DNA from: Gracilaria caudata
Lineage: Eukaryota > Rhodophyta > Florideophyceae > Gracilariales > Gracilariaceae
Assembly: GCA_030374735.1 (NCBI GenBank)
Contig: JASCIV010000199.1
Span: 1 to 32,647 of the forward strand
DNA: 32,647 nt
Direction of reading: 5' to 3'
Program-made: the position numbers and the translations under genes
Shown: positions 9,400 to 17,582 of the stretch, one piece after another
Numbering within the stretch: the first letter of the stretch is position 1
Layout: each line of letters opens with the position of its first letter
The notes under the pieces: model-generated
Database searches by the model: none
What the model saw: the letters and a program-made list of their open reading frames with translations, nothing else
What the model was told of the DNA's origin: nothing

Positions 9400-9867
9400 C
9401 TAACTGCCTCCGAGAGGTGGCTGTTTTGAGAAAATATAAGCTACGTAGACATGATAGCCGGCCTTAACCACGGAACAAGCACCGTACTTCAACTTGGTGA
9501 GGAAGTTGGTATACATATCATCATCAATCTTCTTGGATCCACATTCTTTAATATCTTGAGGTGAGAAATTGTAACCGCCCTTGGCCTCTAGACTCATGTT
9601 CAGAATGATTTGGTTCAAATCCGACGGATCTAAGAATAGATATCTATCATACAAAAAGAAATATGACACATCAAGGTTGAAATCATTCATATGATAATCG
9701 CCTAATTTCGCGAAACACATATTGTGGAGTTCAGTTATTTCAAACAATGTTTCGTCCCATATAAGAGGATACTCTCCATTCTTTACTCGTAGTTTGTTGA
9801 TAGTAGCAAACAGGCTTTGAGAGAGTCTTCTGTTGTTATAAGTAACTACTGGAAGACGACGAGACAT
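9400..9867 (-). CDS. CAP/SCP-like domain protein
   Basis: The product has 155 aa. The frame extends upstream, but only from a non-ATG codon. The ATG at 9867 is chosen because a TATATAA box lies 66-72 bp upstream. The order resembles a minimal CAP domain of the YkwD/PR-1 type: a first helix (LFATINKLRVKNGEYPLIWD) matching the LLxxxNxxRxxxGxxPLxWD pattern, then ELHNMCFAKLGDYHMNDF where a helix and histidine-bearing loop are expected, and a final strand pair (GYHVYVAYIFSK) like the C-terminal GxYxVxxFS. Most CAP proteins are secreted, but no signal peptide is visible here. The middle of the domain is divergent. The function of such proteins is usually extracellular, and the role here is unknown. 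Confidence 0.55.
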   Translation of the reverse strand: MSRRLPVVTYNNRRLSQSLFATINKLRVKNGEYPLIWDETLFEITELHNMCFAKLGDYHMNDFNLDVSYFFLYDRYLFLDPSDLNQIILNMSLEAKGGYNFSPQDIKECGSKKIDDDMYTNFLTKLKYGACSVVKAGYHVYVAYIFSKQPPLGGS

Positions 9868-9932
9868 TTTGAACTGTGAATGAACTTCTCTTTCAGTACC
9901 TAAAGGGGAAATTTTGCTTTGTCGATATGCAG

Positions 9933-9939
9933 TTATATA
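9933..9939 (-). promoter_or_regulatory. TATA box of CAP-like gene
   Basis: On the minus strand the sequence reads TATATAA, 66 bp before the ATG at 9867. It supports that start over the longer open frame. Confidence 0.5.
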
Positions 9940-9945
9940 CAACAA

Positions 9946-10605
9946 AGTAACACGTGCAAGAGAGGCAAGCCTCTACCTTTTTAATTTTCAATGGAGCGTA
10001 TGAAAAAAAAAGTGGAGTCCATTTCATTTAAAGATGGGCAAATTCGTGAAAAGTTTATGATTCGAAACCTAATATGAAATTCCGAAAATAGTGATTTCCA
10101 ATCGGGCGCTAACAGAACATAAATCATAATACGATGATTATGAAACTTTATTCGAAGCAGCGCTCTTCCTAACGAGGGGTCTTTGGCTGAAATACAAAAA
10201 AAACGCTTGGAAGTGCGTGACAACCGTTCGCAACGGCCACTGACCTTTCAAGCTGATGGCGCGCAAATGTGAACCTCCGCAAAATAGTTTTCTGAAAATG
10301 GACCGAATCTTTTTGTTTTTTTGTTTGTTATGAGTATGAGGATGATGACGATCCTATTCAAGTGAGGTCTGTCTCACATTATTACAAACATAGATTGATT
10401 GTCAAACTATGAAAACCGGCCTTAGTGGCGTTTTACAATGCGTAGAACAATGAATCGATTGAACGAGCGTACTTAAGTCAATATCTGCAACTGGAAATTG
10501 TCCTCAACGTTTACCGATATATTGAGGCCACTTGCTTTCGAAGAGACATGGCCTGCGTTTACAAAGAAAGCTCTTTCGCAATCTCTGCGTATCAGCACGC
10601 TTGCC
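9946..10605. other. Divergent intergenic region, no gene seen
   Basis: The region lies between the divergent CAP-like and ubiquitin-protease genes. It is AT-rich, with A8 at 10003-10010 and runs of T near 10312-10322. The protease frame is open from 10477 but has no ATG before 10606. No other feature was seen. Confidence 0.4.
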
Positions 10606-11652
10606 ATGAAAGGTTTCAAGAACAAGTTTGATGATGTCGTCGACAGCCTCGGCAAAAATCGTAGGCGACGACCGTCATCTCATAACATCAGGTTCACAGC
10701 GGATACGCGTCATGAACCAACCTTCGCTAACCTCGGAAACACATGTTACATGAATTCTGCCTTTCAATGCCTTGTACACTGCGAGAGATTTGTGGAAGAG
10801 ATCACCGAGGCAGCTCGTCTACATCAACAAATTGTTCCTTCCCATCGACACTTTTGCGTCCTTGATGAGCTTCATCAACTGTTTCAGATTTATCACAGAC
10901 CGGATGCTCCAAGAGTCATATATCCCTCAAGTTTTGTCGATGGCTTGCAACATTTGAGTAGCAGTCTAGTTAAGGGCCGACAACAAGATGCAAGTGAGTT
11001 TATATTTCTGTTGTTGAACAAACTTGATGAAATTCAGAGAAGAGGATGCACCGATCAAAGAAGAAGGTCCGCCGTTGTTCGAAATCAACTTTGGAGAGGA
11101 CGAAGCATTTTGGATGCATCTTTTAATGGGAAAACGGTCAGCAGAACAATATGCCCTCGCTGTGACGAGACGAGGATTGAATCCACAAGCTTCCGAAATA
11201 TTACATTGCCAATCGATGACCGAATTAGTATTGTCCAATCCTTGTATGATATGTTCTCCGCCGATCTTCTTGAAGAAAGAGAAAGAAGGCAGTGTCGCAG
11301 ATGTGGAAGAAGGGTGAGACATCTTAGTGATACGTCTATTTCACAAGCGCCTCGAACGTTGAATTTCCAAATCAATCGCTTCGGTGTGAATGGTAAGAAT
11401 AACGACGTTGTATCGTTTCCAGCTACTTTGGACCTCGCACCGTTCACCACCCGCTTGGACAGGAGTGTTGAGTACCGTCTAGTGGGCGTATTGGAGCACA
11501 GGGGAGACTCGATGAATCATGGGCATTATGTCGCGATGATTAGAACGACGAGCAATCGATGGTACCTAATGAACGATGACAAACAGAGACGGGTAGATTT
11601 GGACGAGGTACTTACTGCCAATTGCTATAATCTTTTCTACGAAAGAATATGA
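10606..11652 (+). CDS. Ubiquitin-specific protease (peptidase C19)
   Basis: The product has 348 aa and consists of little more than a USP catalytic core. The Cys box FANLGNTCYMNSAFQCL carries the nucleophile Cys47. The QQDASEFIFLLLNKLDE box follows. Two CxxC pairs (Cys183/186 and Cys230/233) form the zinc ribbon of the fingers. The His box ends with NHGHYVAMI (His307) and the third residue is in MNDDK (Asp324), followed by YNLFYER. All catalytic residues are present, so an active thiol isopeptidase removing ubiquitin is expected. The frame is open upstream, but the first ATG is at 10606. The basic N-terminus (KNRRRRP) may be a nuclear signal. No ubiquitin-binding side domain is seen. Confidence 0.88.
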   Translation: MKGFKNKFDDVVDSLGKNRRRRPSSHNIRFTADTRHEPTFANLGNTCYMNSAFQCLVHCERFVEEITEAARLHQQIVPSHRHFCVLDELHQLFQIYHRPDAPRVIYPSSFVDGLQHLSSSLVKGRQQDASEFIFLLLNKLDEIQRRGCTDQRRRSAVVRNQLWRGRSILDASFNGKTVSRTICPRCDETRIESTSFRNITLPIDDRISIVQSLYDMFSADLLEERERRQCRRCGRRVRHLSDTSISQAPRTLNFQINRFGVNGKNNDVVSFPATLDLAPFTTRLDRSVEYRLVGVLEHRGDSMNHGHYVAMIRTTSNRWYLMNDDKQRRVDLDEVLTANCYNLFYERI

Positions 11653-11955
11653 GCATAGCAGCATTAGATATCCTGATATGTATCAGATAAAATCTTTGAC
11701 TTCAATTCTTCGATTGATGAAAACAACAGTTCTCAGTCATGGCCTGATTAGTATAGCAAGTTAGAGCGTGCAGCGTTCTAGTCCGAAGCACACTTCAGCG
11801 GAGGAATGCTCGGTGAATTAAATAGATCTAGACAGTAACGCGGTTACACTTCTCCGCGTTCAGCAGAGAGGACGTCGGATCTAGTACAAGGCACTTGATC
11901 GCGGAATTTCGAGATCAGCGAATGGGTCAGAGAGATGCGAAGAATCCTCTGACAC
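11653..11955. other. Intergenic, no gene seen
   Basis: A 300-bp stretch between the protease stop and the IDO remnant. A tract near 11740-11800 superficially resembles a tRNA but lacks a paired acceptor stem. Nothing else was recognised. Confidence 0.35.
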
Positions 11956-12183
11956 TCACTTTTTTAGTCGTATCATTTTTTCTGAGCCGCTTCCCTTCAA
12001 CATTTCTTCGCCTTCCTTGAAAGCCTCGTATTTGATATTTCCTTTGAATATGCAGAATCCTGTCTTCAATGCGTTCCTGGCATCCGTGACTGCATAGGTG
12101 CAATGGCTCACTGTTATTATGTGAGGAATGCAGATAATATGAGCAAAAATCCAAACAAATGAAGTGAAGTCTTCGCCTGCGAG
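11956..12183 (-). pseudogene. Probable 3' remnant of IDO-like gene
   Basis: Directly next to the 3' LTR and in the same orientation as the IDO fragment on the other side, an open frame of about 75 codons ends in TGA at 11958-11956. It contains SFVWIFAHIICIP, where the histidine could be the proximal heme ligand (family pattern SxHxxIVxxYI). The end LKGSGSEKMIRLKK resembles the conserved KGTGGTDLMxFLK near the IDO C-terminus. The similarity is short and weak. If correct, about 60 residues between this piece and the one at 17583 are missing, so the element replaced part of the gene rather than simply inserting. An unrelated terminal exon is the alternative. Confidence 0.4.
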
Positions 12184-12483
12184 TGTCGACCAATCCAACA
12201 CTTGATGCTCTCAGTAGAAGACACAGGTCTTCTACCTGCTCACAGGAGCGGCGAGCGAGAAACAAACGCGGGCACTGACACAGGTCAGATGCTTTAGCAG
12301 TAGATAGTTTACTGTGCGACGGTAGTTTCTGCCGGAGAAGAACGCGAGCAAGGAAACAGTTCCGTCTCTAGCAGACATATAACTATCCGGTCCAATACAA
12401 ACAATTGTCGATACAGTATAGAGTATCGATAATAACAAAGATGCAATGTTGACGTTATCCGATATCACAAAGTACTCTTAACA
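12184..12483 (-). repeat. 3' LTR (full length, 300 bp)
   Basis: On the minus strand it begins TGTTAAGAGTAC and ends TTGGTCGACA. It contains a 139-bp segment absent from the other LTR, bounded by the repeated hexamer AAACAA (plus strand). A purine-rich stretch (TAGAAAAG) lies just upstream of its 5' end, at the expected position of a polypurine tract. Confidence 0.9.
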
Positions 12484-12516
12484 TTCGGTACTTTTCTAAA
12501 CGTCAACGTTGCGACA

Positions 12517-15500
12517 TTATCGTAGGATCCATTGCTGTACAGGAACATCTACTTTTCCGGTGTCTAGCAATTGTTCCAATTGCTTGCATCGAATGTTCTT
12601 CGTCATACCATCTGCAGGATTGTCCTTACCCGTAATCCAGCCAATGTCGCTTATTTCTTTGGATGAATAAGCTTCTCGTGCAGCTTGTATGTCGATCATT
12701 AGACGCTTTTCAGTCGTAGTAGTGTTCTTGATCAAGGTCTTAAACACAGAATCACTGTCTGTATACATAATCAGCGGTATGTGGCGCTCTAGCATGCGTT
12801 CCAGTTCCCGTTTCAGCAAATATGCGAAGTCAAATGCGTCCGCAAACGCATATAATTCGGCACCCATGACAGACCGAACCCTTCGGCGACTGCGGTAGCT
12901 AGAGTAATGAATCAAATTATGGTGGCCGGAATTATCAGACAGAGCAACCAGGAACCCGAGTTGCGAATGGAGTGACGGTGTGTTTGCAAACGAGCTATCG
13001 CTGTACACCTTGATGCACAAGCTGTCCATGCAAAGCTTCTGCTGGATAATTCCACGAGATGCGGTCGCATGTATGCGCCGAACCAGGTCATTTGTTCGTG
13101 TAATATGCGTGCGTCCGAACATGGCTTCTGTCACTTGAGCTAACAGGTTAACAGACGCAGCGATATCTGGTCGAGTGTGTATGAGCCATGCGAGCTCTTG
13201 GCGCTTCGATCGGAAATCTTTGAATGTAGCTGTGTTGGCCAGAGGTTGTATGCGAGAAGCAAATGGTTGTTGATGCAGCTTGTAACCATTCTTATACGAA
13301 CTGATCTCGATCCCAGCAAACTTGAACTCATTGTAAGTGCGGGGTTTGGAGTCGAAGCGTTGCTCTGTTAGACGCGAGGACTTTTCGAAATCATTCTTTC
13401 CGGTACTGATACTGTCATCCACGTAAGCACCTGTTGCTCCGCCCAGTTTGCCGTTGATCGTACGAAAGAAAAGAGAAAGATCCCCGGCTGTTGGCACCAT
13501 CATTAAATCATTGCGTAGGTGGTTGGCAAAAGTTGAATTCCAATACTCTCCGGAGTCTGTCAAACCATACAATGGTTTCAAGAGCTTCAAAAGTTGGTTC
13601 TCAGATAGGCGGAATTCCTTCGTCGGCCGTACGTATATATCGCGCAACAGCTTTCCAGCAGACTGTAGATAGGCCTGCGATACATCTTGGGACCAAATGG
13701 GATATCCAAACAAGGCAGCAATTGCAACAAGTAGGCGCACAGACGACTGTTTCAACGTGGTGCTGTTATGAACAAGCATATGTTTTTCATAATCGGTGTG
13801 CCCTTGTACGATAAATCGAGCCTTGTAAACTTCATTGTCGGTTTCTGTGTCCTTTATGCTTAACGCAAATCGTCCACCCATGATGTTGTGGCGCACGTCA
13901 GGGTCCAAATCCTCTCGGCATACTACTTCATAGACGCCTCGTCGTGCAAGTCCTGCGAGTTCTTCGGCTTTTGCATCATCGAAAAGCTGGAGGTTTCCAC
14001 GTTTATCCGAAGGGTGTAGTATTTCTGTTATGTGGACGGAGGAAGTCGAGCGGGATTTGAATTGGTTTAGTCCCTGTGCAAGACGATGTAGCTCTTGGTT
14101 ACTGTGTTCTGGTGGGTTTGGGATTACATGTGAGATATTATAGTGAGCGACTCTGCCATCAATGTCGACGGTGATGTCCTTTCCAGCGACTTTGATGATT
14201 GGGTAAGGGCCGTGCCAATGTTTTACCTTCTCATCGTAGACAAGCACATTATCCCCTGGGTCAAGAAGGTACTTTGTGGCTGGTGGGAGGCGACTACGCA
14301 ACGCTTGCTGAATTCGAAGCTTAGCGGTAAGTGCAGCCATTTCGCTCCGGGCAGCTTCTAATGCTCGCATGCGTTCTTCCTGGTTTCGAAGTGATGAAGC
14401 TGGTGTGGGAAATCGCGGGAGTGTTCCATACACAAGCAGAGACGGAACAAGTCCCTCTGGACCCATTGTGTCATTCATCCCCTTCACAGCGTAGCGAAGT
14501 GCTAGTTCCCCGTCCAAGGATGGGCATGCGTCGGTGATGACGTTGAATAGCCGCCGTAATGGGGCGTGATATCTCTCCCCAGCTCCGATGCTGTTGTGTG
14601 ACTGTACGCCAGAAAGTTGTAGATGGATTCCATGCTCTGCTGTGCTTTTCTCCCAGTACTTCGATGTGAAAACAGATCCTCTGTCCGTGCGCACCGTGGA
14701 GGGAAAACCAGAGTAAGTAGTGACCCATGCTTCCATAAATGCGTCCCAGACATCTTCTGCGGATTCGCCCTTGAGTATAACAGCGTTCTGATAATGAGTT
14801 TGCGTGTCTACTACATGGAGTACAGGAATGCGCTTCTTCTTATGAAACTTCAGATACATCAAATCAATAGCAAGCTCCTGGTTGAAATGTATACTTTCAT
14901 CGGGGATAGATACCCGAAAACGGAATGGACGAGATGAGTACTTGAGGCAAGACGCGCAACTCTTTGATATTTCGTCGAGTATTCGTTGCGTATCAGGGGT
15001 GAGATCGTGTGGCTTTGCGCGTTTAAGCAGTTTGTAGAGCTTTTCTGCTGAAGGGTGGAAGAAGTGTTCGTGTAGCTTTTGCAATTCTTTGCGAGTGAAT
15101 AAGACTTCGGCTACATTCCATTCGACGAACATATGGCCGTATTTTCGTTTGAGGGGAAGAGACCATCCCATGTTGTGGTGTACGAGCTGGTTTGAAACAT
15201 TGTTAGCATACAGACCGTACTTGTCCAGTAATTCGAGGCCAATTAAGAAGGGAATGTCTGCATCTACCACATCAATGTCAAATGAGATGAACGTGTCATG
15301 AGGGGTGGGGAGGCGTGCTCGCATTTTCCCGTTGCTACGACAGTAGCCATCTCCGAACTTGAAAGTATAAGGTGACGGCTGAAGTTCCATTCGTGTTTTG
15401 ATAGCGTGGCAATAGGCTTCAGCTTGAGCCTTTCCACAGACGGATCTGTGTGCCCCAGGATCGATGCATCCCCCCTCGAACACGTCGGAGCGATACAGAG

Positions 15501-15660
15501 GGGGTTTGTTGCGTCGTATTCGGAAGTTGTGGACAGCGACCACCAAACGGGGATTCTCTTTGGATGTGGGTTTGTCGAACATTTCTGGAGACTTGTCAGG
15601 AGGTTTCCTGGGCCTTGTTGAGGGGAGCGGACGGCCAAGACGGTCCCCATTTAAAAACCC
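12517..15660 (-). CDS. pol: Copia pol polyprotein (protease, integrase, RT, RNase H)
   Basis: The frame is open from 15660, and the first internal ATG at 15582 leaves 1021 aa. The protease site reads CIDPGAHRSV, with Pro where D(T/S)G is usual. The integrase zinc finger has LHEHFFHP and SCASC, and its core triad is AIDLMYL, VRTDRGSVF and GAGERYHAPL. The reverse transcriptase has SQDVSQAYLQS, LLKPLYGLTDSGEYW and the active site YVDD at 13425-13414. RNase H has VYSDSSFA, MGAELYA and YTDSDSV, then DIGWITGKDNPADGMTK. All catalytic motifs except the protease variant look intact, so the element may be competent for integration. Translation probably occurs by -1 frameshifting from gag. Confidence 0.93.
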   Translation of the reverse strand, partial: GFLNGDRLGRPLPSTRPRKPPDKSPEMFDKPTSKENPRLVVAVHNFRIRRNKPPLYRSDVFEGGCIDPGAHRSVCGKAQAEAYCHAIKTRMELQPSPYTFKFGDGYCRSNGKMRARLPTPHDTFISFDIDVVDADIPFLIGLELLDKYGLYANNVSNQLVHHNMGWSLPLKRKYGHMFVEWNVAEVLFTRKELQKLHEHFFHPSAEKLYKLLKRAKPHDLTPDTQRILDEISKSCASCLKYSSRPFRFRVSIPDESIHFNQELAIDLMYLKFHKKKRIPVLHVVDTQTHYQNAVILKGESAEDVWDAFMEAWVTTYSGFPSTVRTDRGSVFTSKYWEKSTAEHGIHLQLSGVQSHNSIGAGERYHAPLRRLFNVITDACPSLDGELALRYAVKGMNDTMGPEGLVPSLLVYGTLPRFPTPASSLRNQEERMRALEAARSEMAALTAKLRIQQALRSRLPPATKYLLDPGDNVLVYDEKVKHWHGPYPIIKVAGKDITVDIDGRVAHYNISHVIPNPPEHSNQELHRLAQGLNQFKSRSTSSVHITEILHPSDKRGNLQLFDDAKAEELAGLARRGVYEVVCREDLDPDVRHNIMGGRFALSIKDTETDNEVYKARFIVQGHTDYEKHMLVHNSTTLKQSSVRLLVAIAALFGYPIWSQDVSQAYLQSAGKLLRDIYVRPTKEFRLSENQLLKLLKPLYGLTDSGEYWNSTFANHLRNDLMMVPTAGDLSLFFRTINGKLGGATGAYVDDSISTGKNDFEKSSRLTEQRFDSKPRTYNEFKFAGIEISSYKNGYKLHQQPFASRIQPLANTATFKDFRSKRQELAWLIHTRPDIAASVNLLAQVTEAMFGRTHITRTNDLVRRIHATASRGIIQQKLCMDSLCIKVYSDSSFANTPSLHSQLGFLVALSDNSGHHNLIHYSSYRSRRRVRSVMGAELYAFADAFDFAYLLKRELERMLERHIPLIMYTDSDSVFKTLIKNTTTTEKRLMIDIQAAREAYSSKEISDIGWITGKDNPADGMTKNIRCKQLEQLLDTGKVDVPVQQWILR
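15621..15660 (-). promoter_or_regulatory. -1 ribosomal frameshift site between gag and pol
   Basis: On the minus strand the heptamer G GGT TTT (15660-15654) directly precedes the gag TAA (15653-15651). It fits X XXY YYZ exactly in the gag frame. In the -1 frame a TGA lies immediately before GGG, so the two frames overlap only over this heptamer and the stop; a slip can happen nowhere else. After a 5-base spacer, GGGGAC pairs with downstream GTCC and TCCCC, forming a stem as stimulatory elements do. Confidence 0.75.
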
Positions 15661-17372
15661 TCATCCGATGATGAGTCTTCCATGGCATGTTCAGAACGGT
15701 TGCGAAGGGTGGAGTGTACAGCGGAAAGATTCGTGGGCACATCGCAAATCATTTCGTCAGGGCTGGTGCGGTCCTCGACGCCTGCTTCATCGCCTGACAG
15801 CAGCAGGGTTTCGACGAGCTGTCGGGCAACATCAGAGTCATCCGAGTTGTCCACGAAATTTACCTTCTTTGCCCGGTTCTGTCGTAGCCATGCTTTGGCC
15901 ATTTGTCTGTTACGCTTAATAAGGGCTTCATTCCGTGGATGGGGACAGGAATAGAGGCGACAGTTGGTTTTCTGACAGTTCCAGCATGCATTGAGGACGG
16001 CGGGCATGTCTGAATTGCGACGTGAGATGCTCGCTTGGTACGCTCTATTGGTCCGTACACCGTCAGCAGGCTTGAATGAGGAACTACTTGCTGGGGTTCT
16101 TCCAAATCGTCCTGGTCCTGAGAAAAGAACTTCACGATCGTCAGGCTCTTCGACAACAACGTTTACAGCCTTTGATGTCAAGCGCGGGCGATATTGTACA
16201 TCATCTGTGTCTTGTGATTCGGAGTTCATTTTCACACGTCTTTCACCTTCGGTGTATTTGCGCTCATTGAATTCAGCGCTGAACAATTCAGAACAAAGCT
16301 CTCGATACGCAAAGTGTCTGGACTCGGCCTGTGAAAGCGCATTGCGCGCCCAGGGAATTCCTTGGCATGACTGGCTAAGAAATTTTCTCTTACGACGATC
16401 AGTACGGTCTTCAGTATGTGACATGGGAGATAAACGGTCGATCTCCTTGATTAGGCTGTCTAGAGCTTCTCTTGGAGAGATCTCGTTCTTCATGAAATCC
16501 GACAAATGTAAGGATTCAAGCTTCTTTGATATATCTTCTCTAGTTGTAAGTGAAGAATAACGATCATTGAATGCACTAACAATGGATCCCCAAGAGCGTA
16601 TTTTGTCGCGCACATCAGTTTTGTAGAAATGCAAGGCATCTCCATGCAACGAATAGTGCAGATACTGGGCCCTTTCGTTTCCGCGGAGTTTTTGGTCTGT
16701 ACAGAAATCCATGAAGGTTGAAATATGGTCGCCCCAGTCTTCTTCCAGGTCGCCACAGAACTTGTCACGGCGTGAACGATACTTAGATGCAAAGAAAGAG
16801 GCCCGCTTGTTCTCATATGTGTCGTCATCGGTGGGGTCATTTCGAACGACTGCGCCAGGTTGTGGGACTGCCGGTGCAGGGACATCGGCCGGTACAGCAA
16901 GCGCGGGTCCTGCATTAGCTGGAGCATCGGGGTCCTGAAGTCGAAACGGAACTGGTGGCGGTGAGGTCGGTGTATTGACTGGAGAGTACAACACTACATC
17001 TCCTTTGCGGACTGCATCAAAATAATCCAGCGCTCTCTTTCGCTCTTCTTCGAACTCTTCGCCGTTCCATATTGCTGCTATGACTCGCTTACCGATCAGA
17101 GATCCCGTTTCTGGGTTGCGAGGTATAACCACTGAACGAGTTTCTAAGAATATCCGAATACGCTTCAGAATGTCATAGTGGCTGACAATGTTCGGGCTGG
17201 CCAGCTGCATTGGTCCGAGATCCTCCCTGATAACATTCAGGAGGGCATCGCCTTCAAGAGGAGGCTCTGCACGCATGTATGATGCGAACAAGCTCTCAAG
17301 GCCTCGCTGCACATCGTTGTGCAATAAGATAGTCCCCCATGGTTTTAGTTGCTGCGGCGTGTCGGAAGACAT
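15651..17372 (-). CDS. gag: Copia gag protein
   Basis: The product has 573 aa. The frame runs upstream into the LTR, but the start MSSDTPQQLKPW at 17372 lies inside the element and is preferred. Residues near 195-380 form the helical capsid-like part (WGDHISTFMDFC...AQYLHYSLHGDALHFY). The C-terminal part carries one zinc knuckle, CWNCQKTNCRLYSC, which is CX2CX4CX4C with Cys in the usual His position, followed by a basic segment. It ends SSDEGF just after the slippery heptamer. It should form the virus-like particle and bind element RNA. Confidence 0.85.
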   Translation of the reverse strand: MSSDTPQQLKPWGTILLHNDVQRGLESLFASYMRAEPPLEGDALLNVIREDLGPMQLASPNIVSHYDILKRIRIFLETRSVVIPRNPETGSLIGKRVIAAIWNGEEFEEERKRALDYFDAVRKGDVVLYSPVNTPTSPPPVPFRLQDPDAPANAGPALAVPADVPAPAVPQPGAVVRNDPTDDDTYENKRASFFASKYRSRRDKFCGDLEEDWGDHISTFMDFCTDQKLRGNERAQYLHYSLHGDALHFYKTDVRDKIRSWGSIVSAFNDRYSSLTTREDISKKLESLHLSDFMKNEISPREALDSLIKEIDRLSPMSHTEDRTDRRKRKFLSQSCQGIPWARNALSQAESRHFAYRELCSELFSAEFNERKYTEGERRVKMNSESQDTDDVQYRPRLTSKAVNVVVEEPDDREVLFSGPGRFGRTPASSSSFKPADGVRTNRAYQASISRRNSDMPAVLNACWNCQKTNCRLYSCPHPRNEALIKRNRQMAKAWLRQNRAKKVNFVDNSDDSDVARQLVETLLLSGDEAGVEDRTSPDEMICDVPTNLSAVHSTLRNRSEHAMEDSSSDEGF

Positions 17373-17421
17373 GGTGCGGAAGGTGTCTGTGTGAAGGTGG
17401 TTGATAGTCTTAATTCGCGAA

Positions 17422-17582
17422 TGTCGACCAATCCAACACTTGATGCTCTCAGTAGAAGACACAGGTCTTCTACCTGCTCACAGGAGCGGCGAGCGAGAAA
17501 CAATTGTCGATACAGTATAGAGTATCGATAATAACAAAGATGCAATGTTGACGTTATCCGATATCACAAAGTACTCTTAACA
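17422..17582 (-). repeat. 5' LTR with internal 139-bp deletion
   Basis: 161 bp, identical to both ends of the 300-bp LTR, but the middle is missing and the two ends meet at a single AAACAA. The missing part would include much of the promoter/leader region of the LTR. Confidence 0.88.

Larger units (their letters stand above)
12184..17582 (-). mobile_element. Ty1/copia LTR retrotransposon, nearly intact
   Basis: A 5.4-kb element on the minus strand with two TG...CA LTRs, an uninterrupted gag and an uninterrupted pol. The pol order is protease, integrase, reverse transcriptase, RNase H, which defines the copia (Pseudoviridae) type. The LTRs are identical over their 161 shared bases, so the insertion is recent. 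The 5-bp flanks differ (GAAAC before the 5' LTR, CTCGC after the 3' LTR, read on the minus strand), so no target-site duplication remains. No canonical TGGTATCAGAGC primer-binding site follows the 5' LTR. It lies within an IDO-like gene in the same orientation. Confidence 0.92.

Noticed and set aside
10498..10605. N-terminal extension of the ubiquitin protease from 10498
   Set aside because: That position is TTG, not ATG. The first real ATG is 10606, and the USP core is complete from there.
11740..11815. tRNA-like tract
   Set aside because: There are weak A-box and B-box resemblances (GTTCTAGTCC), but no paired acceptor stem or anticodon arm.
12184..17582. Splicing out of the 139-bp LTR segment to explain the short LTR
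   Set aside because: The borders do not fit GT-AG, whereas the AAACAA hexamer at both ends fits a microhomology deletion.
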